A DNA stretch of 64,000 nucleotides. It comes from Candidatus Paceibacterota bacterium. GTDB taxonomy: Bacteria > Verrucomicrobiota > Verrucomicrobiia > Limisphaerales > UBA8199. The position numbers and the translations under genes were made by a program. Below the pieces are notes generated by a model. It was given only the letters and a program-made list of their open reading frames with translations, searched no databases and was not told the origin of the DNA. Shown here one piece after another: positions 43,302 through 52,262 of the stretch (positions within the stretch are counted from its first letter, which is position 1; every line of letters starts with the position of its first letter). The stretch spans positions 1-64,000 of the forward strand of contig DAOTCE010000014.1 in NCBI GenBank assembly GCA_035452965.1. Reading direction: 5' to 3'.

Positions 43302-44459
43302 TCACTGCCCCTCTTCCACGGACACGGTGGTGCCACCGCGCTGGGACTCCAGGGCAGCCGTGAATAGACGGTGGCTCATGGCAGTCTCCTCCGGGGTGAC
43401 GCATCCGGCAAACTTCTTCAACGGCTGGCCGTGAACCAACTCGTAGAGAAATGCCGCCCACATTTGCAGAATGGAGTCGCTGAAACCGAACTCAAAAATG
43501 GAGCCCGTGACGCTCCGAAAGGCCGCCTCATAACCGGTCTGCACCTGTTCCCAGACCTGCTCGCCGCCCGGGGTGTAACGCATCACCTCCAGCAAACGCG
43601 GGTTGGTGCTCGACCACCGGGCGGAGGCGCGCGTCCCCAGCACCTCCGCGTACCACGTGTTCTTGTGCCCGGGCGCGATCCGCTGCAGCTTCACCGTCCA
43701 GGGGAATGGCGCGCCTGATAGCGGGTCAACGGTTTCCATAAGCAGCAGCCCGTTGTCCCACGTGAGGCAGGGGACGAGGTTGCCCTTTGCATCCGGACGT
43801 TGCGTGACAATTTTCGAAAGCACGGCGCGGACGTTGCGGGGCCGCCAACCGGCGCGCAGCGGCACATGTAACGCGTGCATGCCCAAGTCCCCCAGCACGC
43901 CGTATTCGCCGTTGAACTCGACCATCCGCTTCCAGTTGATCGGCTTGTTCGGATCCAGGTCGCTCGAATGGAGAAAGCCGGTATTGGCCTCGATAATCCG
44001 GCCAAACGCATTCTGCTCGATCAGGTCGCACACTCGCTGCAGCGCGGGAAAGAAAGGCGACTCGGAGGAACACCGCACCAGAAGTTGCGGTTGCCTGCGA
44101 ATGGCCGCCAGGATTGCGTCATTGGCGGCCCGGTCAATCCCGAACGGCTTCTCGCCCATGAAGTGCTTGCCGGCCTGGACGGCGGCACAGTAAATGTCGC
44201 GGTGGAGGTGATGGGGCACCGCCACATAGACGGCCTCCACCGCCGGGTTGGCGAGCAACTCGCGGTAGTCATCCGTGGTCTGCGCAAGGGTGGGCACATG
44301 CTCCCGGAACCAGCCCAGGGCGGCGGCATGAGGATCGCACGCAGCCACGATCTCGGGCCTGGCCTCGGCCTCCAGCAAATGACACCACCGCGCCGCGGCG
44401 CTGGCGAATTCACGCCCCATCAGGCCGCAACCAATGATGCCGAAACGGATGGTCTTCAC
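43302..44459 (-). CDS. Gfo/Idh/MocA family oxidoreductase
   Basis: The 385-aa NAD(P)-dependent enzyme has the Rossmann motif FGIIGCGLMGREF at the N-terminus, a VPHHLHRDIYCAAVQAGKHF segment and the family EKP motif in MGEKPFGI. An alpha/beta C-terminal domain follows. The start is the GTG at 44459, whose bases overlap the TGA of the amidohydrolase gene, so the genes are translationally coupled. It likely oxidises or reduces a sugar or sugar acid made by this locus. The 209 bases after it hold a dispersed repeat but no gene. Confidence 0.92.
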   Translation of the reverse strand: MKTIRFGIIGCGLMGREFASAAARWCHLLEAEARPEIVAACDPHAAALGWFREHVPTLAQTTDDYRELLANPAVEAVYVAVPHHLHRDIYCAAVQAGKHFMGEKPFGIDRAANDAILAAIRRQPQLLVRCSSESPFFPALQRVCDLIEQNAFGRIIEANTGFLHSSDLDPNKPINWKRMVEFNGEYGVLGDLGMHALHVPLRAGWRPRNVRAVLSKIVTQRPDAKGNLVPCLTWDNGLLLMETVDPLSGAPFPWTVKLQRIAPGHKNTWYAEVLGTRASARWSSTNPRLLEVMRYTPGGEQVWEQVQTGYEAAFRSVTGSIFEFGFSDSILQMWAAFLYELVHGQPLKKFAGCVTPEETAMSHRLFTAALESQRGGTTVSVEEGQ

Positions 44460-45550
44460 TGCTTTTCTTCCCGCGGGGGTGGCGGCTTCCGGGCCAGGAT
44501 GCCCGCAATCAGCCTGTCCGCATTCGCATGGAAGATCATGCCAATCTCCTCGCGGCTGGCAATCCCGATCTCCGCGCACGCCTGTTTGATAGCCCGCAGG
44601 TCCTCATACATAAACAGGGTGTAACCGGCCTCCACGGCGGGCCCTTCACGGTCGCGGTTGAAATGGAATGGGTGGCTGGTTCGGTTGACATACGCGCGCC
44701 CACGGCACTGCCGCCGCCCGCGCATGTACATAATTGGGTTGTCCGAGCCGTAGAGCAGACGGCGAGGGCCAAGGCATTCCAATGCCACCCGATGGCAGGC
44801 GGGATTCACCACGGCCGACGTATCGAAATACAGGCCGGGGTCGTCGGCAAATTGCGGCAGCGCTTCGCGCGCGTGCGGCTCGGTGTAGCAGCGGCCCAGG
44901 TGGGCAATGACCAGCACAATATTAGGGTAGCGTTCCCGGATCTCGCGAATCTCGCGCACGTTATCCGGCTGGCTCAGGCGACCCGCTTTAGGCACGTGGA
45001 GGGTCACCCAGGCGTGGCGGCCGTTAGCGACCTCCAATACATGGTGCGGCAGGAACTCAAAAATGCTCGCCTCCAGATGCCGGTCGCGGGTCTCAGGATC
45101 GGAGCTGATCATCGAGTAATATGGCTTGAGGCCGATAACGCCGGGCGTGGCCAGCAGCCCGGCCACGAGGTCCTGCGACCATTGCGGCCGGAGCACCGCC
45201 AGGCTGTGCCAGCCCCGCTGGGCGCATTCCTGCCGGACGTAGCTGTTCTCACCTTCAATGTCAAAGTCGAGCTCCGGCAGGCCAAAGGCCACGCAGCCAA
45301 AGTCCCGTCCGGGAAAGACCATGCGGTGACATTGCTCAAAGGTCAGCGCGTCGATCGGCTCAAGCACCTCGTTAACCCAGTACTGACGGCGCTTTGTCTC
45401 GGTCATCGGCCGCAGGCGGAACTGGGGGTGCACCATGTGCGTGTGCGAATCCACGATGCGACGCGGAAGCCAGCCTTCAAGGTGCTCCGCCCAAAAGGCA
45501 CGGTCCACGTCCGTGTAGCTCCATACGTGATGCAGCGGGATGGGGTTCAT
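44456..45550 (-). CDS. Amidohydrolase-superfamily metal-dependent hydrolase
   Basis: The 364-aa protein is a TIM-barrel hydrolase of the amidohydrolase_2 type. It has the N-terminal metal motif VDSHTHMVHP (HxH), later histidines in VTLHVPK and VIAHLGRCY, and the C-terminal Asp in LLYGSDNPIMYM. Such enzymes often act on sugar lactones or as decarboxylases or hydrolases. It overlaps the FGGY kinase gene by 4 bases (ATGA) and the oxidoreductase gene by 3-4 bases, so it is part of the same sugar pathway. Confidence 0.87.
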   Translation of the reverse strand: MNPIPLHHVWSYTDVDRAFWAEHLEGWLPRRIVDSHTHMVHPQFRLRPMTETKRRQYWVNEVLEPIDALTFEQCHRMVFPGRDFGCVAFGLPELDFDIEGENSYVRQECAQRGWHSLAVLRPQWSQDLVAGLLATPGVIGLKPYYSMISSDPETRDRHLEASIFEFLPHHVLEVANGRHAWVTLHVPKAGRLSQPDNVREIREIRERYPNIVLVIAHLGRCYTEPHAREALPQFADDPGLYFDTSAVVNPACHRVALECLGPRRLLYGSDNPIMYMRGRRQCRGRAYVNRTSHPFHFNRDREGPAVEAGYTLFMYEDLRAIKQACAEIGIASREEIGMIFHANADRLIAGILARKPPPPREEKQ

Positions 45551-47010
45551 CCGGCGCCGCCCTCCAGCAACGGCAGAGAACCGAGGTAAGTTTCGTACGC
45601 CGCCCGGTAAGCAACCGCGTCGGCGCCGGGTTCAACCCGACTTGCCGACGGCGCCATTGCCTCGGCCAAGGCCGCCAACGGTGTCGCGCGCTCGCACAGC
45701 CCCCGGGCAATGATCGCGGCACCGAGCGGGCTGCCAGCCCCGCTGCCGAAGCAGGCCAGCGGCAATTCTGTTACCGAGGCCAGGAGCCGGGGCGTAACCC
45801 GGCTGGTGGCGGCACTGCCGCTCAGCACCAGGCGTTCGACCGCCAAGCCAGCCCTGCGCAGCAGGCCAATGTGGCGCCTGAGTTCATAACCCAATCCTTC
45901 CAGCACTGCTCGGACGATGTGGCCGGGCCCGTGGGATAACTGCAATCCCGCAAGCCGCCCCTTGGTACCGGGCGCCAGCCCGGCCGGCCGCAGCGCGGTG
46001 AGAAACGGCCAGCACTGCACGCCATCACTGCCTGCCGGCGCTGATGCGAGAAGCCGATCCACTTCCTCGCCAGCCGCCCGCTTGTGTCCGGCAAGTTCCA
46101 GCGCCCAAGCCACGGCGGAGCCGCCGTTGATCAGCGAGAGGATTTGGCCCCAAAGATCTTCCACGACGTGGTGACACACGAACGCATCTGGAGTGGCCGG
46201 CGGCCCGCAGGTGGCGCTGACGGCTAGCAGCACCCAGGCAGTGCCAGTTCCCACCATCATCGTGCCCGCCTGCACCGCCCTGACGCCGAGAGCCGCAGCG
46301 TACTGGTCATGGACCGCCGCCGAGACGGGAATGCCGGCGCGCAGGCCTACGGCCTGGGCCACGGACGCCAACAAGCCACCCGCCGGCACCCGCTGGGAAA
46401 GGAGGGCCGGCAACTGCGCCGAATTAATCCCCAAGCGCGCCAGCAGTTCGGGGTCATAATCCCGCCGGACGGGATTGTACAGCAGTGCCAGCGAGCACGA
46501 GGTGCCGTCGTGTGCCGGACGGCCACAGAGGCGCGAGACGATGACGTCGCCGACGAAGCCGATGCGGTTGGGGGCGGCCAGCGCTTCGGGGTTCTCGTCC
46601 CGAAGACGCAGCAGTTGGCCGAGGGCGAATGCCGCGCTGCCATGGCCGATCCGCTGCGCAAACCATTGCGGCCCCAACTCCGAAGTGAGTGAATTGCCGA
46701 AGGGAGTCCAACGCTCGTCGAGCCAACTGATCACCCGCGCCGCCGGCCGGCCCTGCGCGTCCAGTATTTGCAGTGCGCCGCCCTGGCTGGAAACCCCAAT
46801 GGCCTGGATGTCCGCGGGGGCAGCCGCACGCACGGCTTCCTTCACCGCGGTCAGTGTTGCGGTCCAGATTTCCTCGATGTTCTGCTCCACGCCACCCGTG
46901 CCGACCTCATAGAGCGGCACAGCACAGGCGCCTTCACCGAGGGGTTGGCCCGCGAAGTCGGTGACCAGCGCCTTGACGTTGGTGGTGCCCAAGTCCAGAC
47001 CGAGAAGCAT
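45547..47010 (-). CDS. FGGY family carbohydrate kinase
   Basis: The 487-aa enzyme phosphorylates a sugar or polyol with ATP. It has the phosphate-1 motif GLDLGTTNVKALVTD at the N-terminus, AIGVSSQGGALQILD, the ATP-binding MMVGTGTAWVLL in the second half, and LVLSGSAATSRVTPRLLASVTELPL in the C-terminal FGGY domain. It lies 3 bases after the isomerase gene and overlaps the amidohydrolase gene by 4 bases. The pairing suggests a ketose such as ribulose, rhamnulose or fuculose as substrate; which one cannot be told. Confidence 0.92.
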   Translation of the reverse strand: MLLGLDLGTTNVKALVTDFAGQPLGEGACAVPLYEVGTGGVEQNIEEIWTATLTAVKEAVRAAAPADIQAIGVSSQGGALQILDAQGRPAARVISWLDERWTPFGNSLTSELGPQWFAQRIGHGSAAFALGQLLRLRDENPEALAAPNRIGFVGDVIVSRLCGRPAHDGTSCSLALLYNPVRRDYDPELLARLGINSAQLPALLSQRVPAGGLLASVAQAVGLRAGIPVSAAVHDQYAAALGVRAVQAGTMMVGTGTAWVLLAVSATCGPPATPDAFVCHHVVEDLWGQILSLINGGSAVAWALELAGHKRAAGEEVDRLLASAPAGSDGVQCWPFLTALRPAGLAPGTKGRLAGLQLSHGPGHIVRAVLEGLGYELRRHIGLLRRAGLAVERLVLSGSAATSRVTPRLLASVTELPLACFGSGAGSPLGAAIIARGLCERATPLAALAEAMAPSASRVEPGADAVAYRAAYETYLGSLPLLEGGAG

Positions 47011-47013
47011 AGC

Positions 47014-48423
47014 TCAGACCTCGATGTACTCGGCGCCGAGGAGCCCGGCGGCGAACCGCAGCCGCTGCCGCGCGTCGCCGCAAATGACCGCATTATGGTG
47101 GGGCCCGCCGGCGGTGGCATAGGCGGTGAGGAATCGGCACACGTCGCCCGCGAGGGGCTTGAGCTTCGAGTGCGGCACAAAAAATCCCGGCAGCGGGCCG
47201 AAGTCCTCAATCGCCGCCGCCGCCGCAATCAAGCGCCATTTGCCGCCGGGCCCGGGTGTCAGCGCGACCAGGGTGGCCGGACCTGGGGCGAAACTGGTCA
47301 CCAGCGCCAGTTGCCTGCCGCGCGTGCGGGTGATGGGCGCGGGTCGGGCCACCAGCGGGATGCGGCGGTCGCGCCGGGCCATCGCTGGGTTGGCCTCACC
47401 CATATGACTAAGGAACAGACTCGCATCGGCGAAACCGATCGTAAATATCTCCGTGAAGCTGGCCGGCGGCTGAAGCCAGCTGAAGAAGGCCGTCGCCGCC
47501 GCGGCGATGAGGTCCCCTTCCCCGCCGAAGCCGACACCCTCCGCCATCAACCGGCTGGCTGCCACGAACGGTAGGGTCTGCGTGCGCTCATCCTCACCAA
47601 AGGCCGTGAATTGGTAGGTCAGCGCCTCCAGCCGATGGTCGGCCACCATGCCCCGCAACGCGAGCTCCGCCCGAGCTGTCAGCGCCAGGTCCTCCTCGGT
47701 AAGGTCTGGCGCGACGTCATAGCTGGCCCGGTAATCCGCCACCAGCCGCGCCACCTCAGTGCCGGGGGCCACCGCCGCGCGGTTGATGTAGTCCTCGACA
47801 GTCAAATTGGTCCAGGCGCAGCCTAACGTCGCCGCCAGGTGCGTTGTGTCCACAGCAAAATCCCCCATGCCCGGGAACGGGTAACCCAGGCTGCCAATCC
47901 TGGCCGTGCCCAAACGCCTGACCGCCCCGGCCGCCGCGAAGAAGTCGCCAAGCTCCCGGAGCCCCGCGGGGTCGTTGTCCGGGCTGGTGACGTAGTGAAA
48001 GCGCACGCCAGCGCGAGTCAAGACATTTGCCAGGTCTTGCGTACCGTGGACGCCGTGGTTATCCACCATGTGGGTTAGCGTGAAGGCCTGGTCCACGCCG
48101 CGCAGCTCCTGGGTGTTCCAGATAACGATGGGCAGCCGCGCGCGACGCAGTGCAGGCAAAGCCAGTTGGCTGGGCGAGTAGGTCAGCAAAACCACCAGCA
48201 GCGCGTCCGCACCTGCCGTTTCCAACTCAGCCACCACTTGCTCAATGTCCTCGCGCCGAAACACGGCCCGGGTGAAAAGGAGGTCGGCCTCACGCTGCAA
48301 CGCGGGGATTACCGCGCGGCGCAGCCACGCTTCCCTCGCCCCCCGCAGGTCGGGCAGCAGGTTTTCATATAATTCGAGCGTCAGGGCCAGCAGGCCCACC
48401 TTTGGTCGCACGTTATGTTTCAT
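47014..48423 (-). CDS. L-arabinose/L-fucose isomerase-like protein
   Basis: The 469-aa protein resembles the AraA/FucI superfamily. It opens with PKVGLLALTLELYENLLPDL, then LLVVLLTYSPSQLALPALR, an AFTLTHMVDNHGVHGTQDLANVL region, EGVGFGGEGDLIAAAAT and FLSHMGEANPAMARRDRRI, the latter holding a likely metal-binding Glu. It should convert an aldose to a ketose with Mn2+ or a similar metal. The start at 48423 fits the family. The kinase gene follows after 3 bases and the transporter gene precedes by 48 bases. Confidence 0.88.
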   Translation of the reverse strand: MKHNVRPKVGLLALTLELYENLLPDLRGAREAWLRRAVIPALQREADLLFTRAVFRREDIEQVVAELETAGADALLVVLLTYSPSQLALPALRRARLPIVIWNTQELRGVDQAFTLTHMVDNHGVHGTQDLANVLTRAGVRFHYVTSPDNDPAGLRELGDFFAAAGAVRRLGTARIGSLGYPFPGMGDFAVDTTHLAATLGCAWTNLTVEDYINRAAVAPGTEVARLVADYRASYDVAPDLTEEDLALTARAELALRGMVADHRLEALTYQFTAFGEDERTQTLPFVAASRLMAEGVGFGGEGDLIAAAATAFFSWLQPPASFTEIFTIGFADASLFLSHMGEANPAMARRDRRIPLVARPAPITRTRGRQLALVTSFAPGPATLVALTPGPGGKWRLIAAAAAIEDFGPLPGFFVPHSKLKPLAGDVCRFLTAYATAGGPHHNAVICGDARQRLRFAAGLLGAEYIEV

Positions 48424-48471
48424 AGTTTGGATGGCCGCTCGAACCGGCCACACCGAGCCGGGGCGCGGTGA

Positions 48472-50094
48472 TTACGGCGGAGACGCCGCCCCAGGGCCAG
48501 CGTATTGGAACCAAATGACATAGACATACAGGGCCGCCATCATGCCGATGAAAATGGCCCACCACAGGAACAAGTTGCGCACGCCCCGGTTTCGTTCCCG
48601 CTCCGATGCGGGCAATTTGGCCACGTTCCATGACCAGATTATACCGCGGATCCGCTCCGCGTTGGGCGGCCGGGTGAGCAGCGAGACCACCACCAATAAC
48701 GCCATCGAGGTCAGCCACACCACCAACGTACGATTCAGCCAGTTGTCGAATGGTATCAACCATGGAACGTGTTTGAACAGGTAATACTCCACCAGCCCCG
48801 TGTAGGGAAAACCGAACAGCAGCACGAACGTCGCAGCCGCCCCGGTGGTGCGCCGCCACAGCACCCCGAGCAGGAACACCGCAGCGATCGGCGCCGCCAC
48901 CCACGCACCTACGTTCTGGATAAGGAGGAATACCCCGAGTTGCCGCCGGCTGAACCAGATGGCCAGCACCGTCGCCACCGCCAGGATGACAAATGCGCTC
49001 AACCGCCCGACCCGCACCAAGTGCGCCTCCGACTGGCCGCCGCCGAAGAATGGCTTGTAAAGGTCCATGGTGAAGACCGTGCTGCTGGAATTGAGCACCG
49101 AGCTGATGTGGGACAACATACCGCTGGCCAGCCCCGCCATGACCACACCGCTCAACCCCGCCGGCACGAGCTCCCGCACCAGCGACGGGAACGCCTGGTC
49201 GGTGTCCTTGAGACCCGGGAACAGCTTGAAGGCCACGATCCCCGGGATTACCACCAGCAGCGGCAGCAGGATCTTCATGAACCCCGCAAAGACCACGCCC
49301 ATCCGCGCATCCCATTCGCTGCGTGCGCCCAGGCAGCGCTGCACGATAAACTGGTTGGTGCAGTTGTACCACACACCCACCGACAAGAAAATGGACCAGA
49401 CGCCCAGCCACGGGTATTCCTTGTCCGTGATTGGGTAGATGATCTTGAACTTCTCCGGCGCTGACAGCATGAGCGCATGCAAGCCGCCCACCTCATGCAG
49501 CCCAACCACCGTCACGATCAGCCCCCCGGCCATCATCACCACAAACTGCAAGAAGTCCGTCCACGCCACGGAGATGAGCCCGCCGTAAATGGTGTAGCTG
49601 CCCGCCAGGAGCGCCAGGCACACGATCGTCACGGTTTCATCCAGGCCGAACATTCCTTTCATCGCCTTTGCCCCGGCCAGCATGACCACTGCCATTTGGG
49701 CCACGATCCAGAGCACCAGCGAGCAGACCGCAAACAGGTAACGGCAGGTCCGGTTGTAGCGCCGCTCCAAGAACTCCGGCATCGTGTAAAGCCCGCCCCG
49801 GATGTAGAAAGGTAGGAATACCCAGATCAACGCCGAGAACGTGAACCAGTTGCCCCACTCCCACTGCGCCACGACAAAACCCACCGCGTAGGCCACGCCA
49901 ATCATCCCGATGAAGTGCTCCGTGCTGATGTTGGCGGCGATGATAGACCCGCCGATCGCATACCACGGCAGACGCTCCCCGGCCAGAAAGTAGCCCCGCG
50001 CGTTGGCCGCCTTGCGTCGCGCCACCCAAAGCCCGAGCGCGATGTTCGCTGCCAGGTAGAGGGCGAAGAGGATGAAGTCAATCCCGTGCGTCAT
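48472..50094 (-). CDS. Sodium:solute symporter (SSS family), probable sugar importer
   Basis: The 540-aa protein has about 13-14 membrane helices. Family marks are ARGYFLAGERLPWYAIGGSIIAANISTEHFIG (SSS signature region), the ERRYNR motif, YTIYGGLISVAWTDFLQ, and GLASGMLSHISSVLNSSSTVFTMDLY. It resembles SGLT-type sugar transporters. It is the first gene of the catabolic run isomerase-kinase-amidohydrolase-oxidoreductase, so it probably imports the sugar that they use. No regulator gene is beside it. The 146 bases upstream contain a small hairpin but no promoter that I can define. Confidence 0.92.
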   Translation of the reverse strand: MTHGIDFILFALYLAANIALGLWVARRKAANARGYFLAGERLPWYAIGGSIIAANISTEHFIGMIGVAYAVGFVVAQWEWGNWFTFSALIWVFLPFYIRGGLYTMPEFLERRYNRTCRYLFAVCSLVLWIVAQMAVVMLAGAKAMKGMFGLDETVTIVCLALLAGSYTIYGGLISVAWTDFLQFVVMMAGGLIVTVVGLHEVGGLHALMLSAPEKFKIIYPITDKEYPWLGVWSIFLSVGVWYNCTNQFIVQRCLGARSEWDARMGVVFAGFMKILLPLLVVIPGIVAFKLFPGLKDTDQAFPSLVRELVPAGLSGVVMAGLASGMLSHISSVLNSSSTVFTMDLYKPFFGGGQSEAHLVRVGRLSAFVILAVATVLAIWFSRRQLGVFLLIQNVGAWVAAPIAAVFLLGVLWRRTTGAAATFVLLFGFPYTGLVEYYLFKHVPWLIPFDNWLNRTLVVWLTSMALLVVVSLLTRPPNAERIRGIIWSWNVAKLPASERERNRGVRNLFLWWAIFIGMMAALYVYVIWFQYAGPGAASPP

Positions 50095-50240
50095 TGACCC
50101 TCACGCGCGTTCATGGTCCGGATGCGCTCGCATGGGCCCGAGGTTTGCGAGGTTTGCTCCTCTCGTCAACCATTCCTTGACTCGGAATTGGGAAGCGTTT
50201 CTCACCAGGGAGCGATGAGCATCGCTCGACTGGGTGAGGT

Positions 50241-52262
50241 CTATACGGTGGCTGGGTCGGGCTGGGCGGAGGAGGAGAGGCCGGTCCCAGCACGGTAGCT
50301 GCGCCACAGCCGGAGCGGCAACAGACCAAGGACAATCACCATTACCTGGCTGGCGAAGAAGAGCATCAGCCACTTGAAGGCGGCATCCATGAACCCGTAG
50401 GAGTGGAGGCCGATGCCCAGCATGTTCACGCCGAACCACGAGAAGCTGGTCACCACGTTGCCGAAAACGGCCAGATTCATGATACCGCGGTCGCGCAACA
50501 GGTTGCCCCAGCGGGCGTGGAGGATGATCGCATTCCACAACACGATAAGCAGCGCTCCGTTTTCCTTCGGGTCCCAGCCCCAGAACCGGCCCCAGGATTG
50601 GTCGGCCCAGATGCCGCCCAGAACGGTGCCTACGAAGCTGAACAGAGTGGTGAAGCAGATGATGCCGTAAACCATTGTGCCAAGCGCCTGGCCCAACGTC
50701 ACAGGCAGGGCGTCGTGGCAGGGCGCGCCTGCGGACGCAGGCGGCGCGCTCGGCGACCGCGCCCTGCCCACGGGGTGAGAGAGGAGGGGGGTGAACACGC
50801 CGAGGAATATGTAGATGATCGCCAGCAACCCGGCAGCGAAGGCGGCGGAATAACCCAGGGTGATGGTAATGACGTGCGTCGCCAGCCAGAAGTTGGTGTC
50901 GAGCACCGCGCGCAGCATCTCCATAGTGTCTCCGCCGAGGGCGAGATTGTGAGCGATGGTCAGCGTCACGAAGCCCGCCAGCGAGGCGACCACACTGCCG
51001 ATGCCCACACGGTAGATACGCTCCAGGACCAGGCCCAGCAGCATGGCGCCCCAGCCGATGAAGATGGCGGACGAGTAGAGGTTGGTGACCGGCGGGCGGC
51101 CTTCGAGCGCCATGCGGAACACCAGGCCGAAGGTATGGACCAGCCCGGCGATAAGCACGAGGTAAAAGGCCGAGCGGCGCAGCGCCTCGGACCACCCGGG
51201 CGCCAGGCCGAACGTGAGCAGCGCGCCCCAGGCCAGCACGAAGGCACAGAGATAGATGATCATCGCGTGCAGGAACGGCTTGACATTGTTGAAGTAGTAC
51301 TCGGCGCGGCCCTTGCGCACCTCGCCATCGAATCGCGGGGCCAGCCATTGCCGGTAGGTCTCCACCACACGGTTGAAGCTGGGCGCGTCGTGCCGGCGGT
51401 AGGCCGTGGCCAGGGCGGCGAAATTGGTCGCCGCGGGATGCAGAGCGCCACTGTGGGCGCTCTCCAGCAGGCTGGCGCCCAGGGTCTGCCAATCATCGCG
51501 GGCCCGAGCGGAATCCAGCGGCGGCACCGTTAGTGCATATCCGTGCCGCGCCATCATGCGAAAGTTCTGCAGAGGCCGAGCGATGCGCTGGAGGGCTTGC
51601 CGGTCAAAGTCCTTGTCGCCGGCGTTGGCGTGCGCCGCGGCCAGGGCGGCTCCCAGGTTTTGCTGGAAGACAGCCAGCTCATGGGCGAAGTCGTCCACGC
51701 CCTCCGGTTGGAGTGTGAACTTGAGCCGGCGGTAGAGGGAGAGGGCGTTGGCCAGTTTGAGCACCTGCTTTTGGAAGGTGGACTGTTCGCCGGACTTGGC
51801 CTCGCCAGCCTTGCGGGCCTGCTGGTCAATCTCCTCCAGCATCGGCTTGAGGTCGTTAAAGGAGTAATAGCGCAGGCCCGATTTCTCAATACCTTTGTCC
51901 TGGAGCTTGAGTTCGCCGAGGAGCTCGGCGTGGTGGATGAGAAAGATGGGGCGGGTATCGGCGACTTCGGGCCGGGTCGCGGTTTCGAGCAGCCATTCGG
52001 TCGCCCGGAGTTTTTTGGGGTGATACCAGAATTTCCAGAACGGCACTTGTTCGAGTGGCAGGTCACCGGTGCTGCGTATTTGCAGCAGGGAGTTGCGGGC
52101 GACCGAGTCAAAGGGCTGGATGCGGCCGTTGAGCAGCACCGGCAGGCGGCCGAAAGCGCGGACGTGGTATTCACCGTCGCGCTTGGGGAGAAAAACGGCC
52201 ACGATCTCGGCGCCGAACAGGGCGACGAAAAACCAGGGAACGAGCCGGAGGAGGAACTTCAT
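50241..52262 (-). CDS. ccsA: Cytochrome c biogenesis protein CcsA/CcmF-like (system II)
   Basis: The 673-aa protein delivers haem to apocytochrome c with ResB. The first ~330 residues are one helix plus a large soluble region. About seven to eight membrane helices follow with the haem-handling tryptophan-rich motif WGRFWGWDPKENGALLIVLW near residue 560. A probable haem-ligand His stands in LVHTFGLVFRM, and others in ATHVITITLGYSAAFAAG and ILHARWGNLLRDRG. A 22-residue Pro/Ala stretch at about 498-520 corresponds to an inverted DNA repeat that has entered in frame. The start overlaps the resB stop by 4 bases. Confidence 0.92.
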   Translation of the reverse strand: MKFLLRLVPWFFVALFGAEIVAVFLPKRDGEYHVRAFGRLPVLLNGRIQPFDSVARNSLLQIRSTGDLPLEQVPFWKFWYHPKKLRATEWLLETATRPEVADTRPIFLIHHAELLGELKLQDKGIEKSGLRYYSFNDLKPMLEEIDQQARKAGEAKSGEQSTFQKQVLKLANALSLYRRLKFTLQPEGVDDFAHELAVFQQNLGAALAAAHANAGDKDFDRQALQRIARPLQNFRMMARHGYALTVPPLDSARARDDWQTLGASLLESAHSGALHPAATNFAALATAYRRHDAPSFNRVVETYRQWLAPRFDGEVRKGRAEYYFNNVKPFLHAMIIYLCAFVLAWGALLTFGLAPGWSEALRRSAFYLVLIAGLVHTFGLVFRMALEGRPPVTNLYSSAIFIGWGAMLLGLVLERIYRVGIGSVVASLAGFVTLTIAHNLALGGDTMEMLRAVLDTNFWLATHVITITLGYSAAFAAGLLAIIYIFLGVFTPLLSHPVGRARSPSAPPASAGAPCHDALPVTLGQALGTMVYGIICFTTLFSFVGTVLGGIWADQSWGRFWGWDPKENGALLIVLWNAIILHARWGNLLRDRGIMNLAVFGNVVTSFSWFGVNMLGIGLHSYGFMDAAFKWLMLFFASQVMVIVLGLLPLRLWRSYRAGTGLSSSAQPDPATV
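50704..50769. repeat. Inverted repeat inside ccsA
   Basis: Arms GGCAGGGCGCG (50717-50727) and CGCGCCCTGCC (50758-50768) enclose an inner hairpin CGCCTGCG/CGCAGGCG, with an extra GGCAGGGCG at 50704. The composition and the GCAGGCG core resemble the intergenic element at 37387-37512. It encodes a Pro/Ala/Ser-rich loop between two helices of CcsA. Confidence 0.75.
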
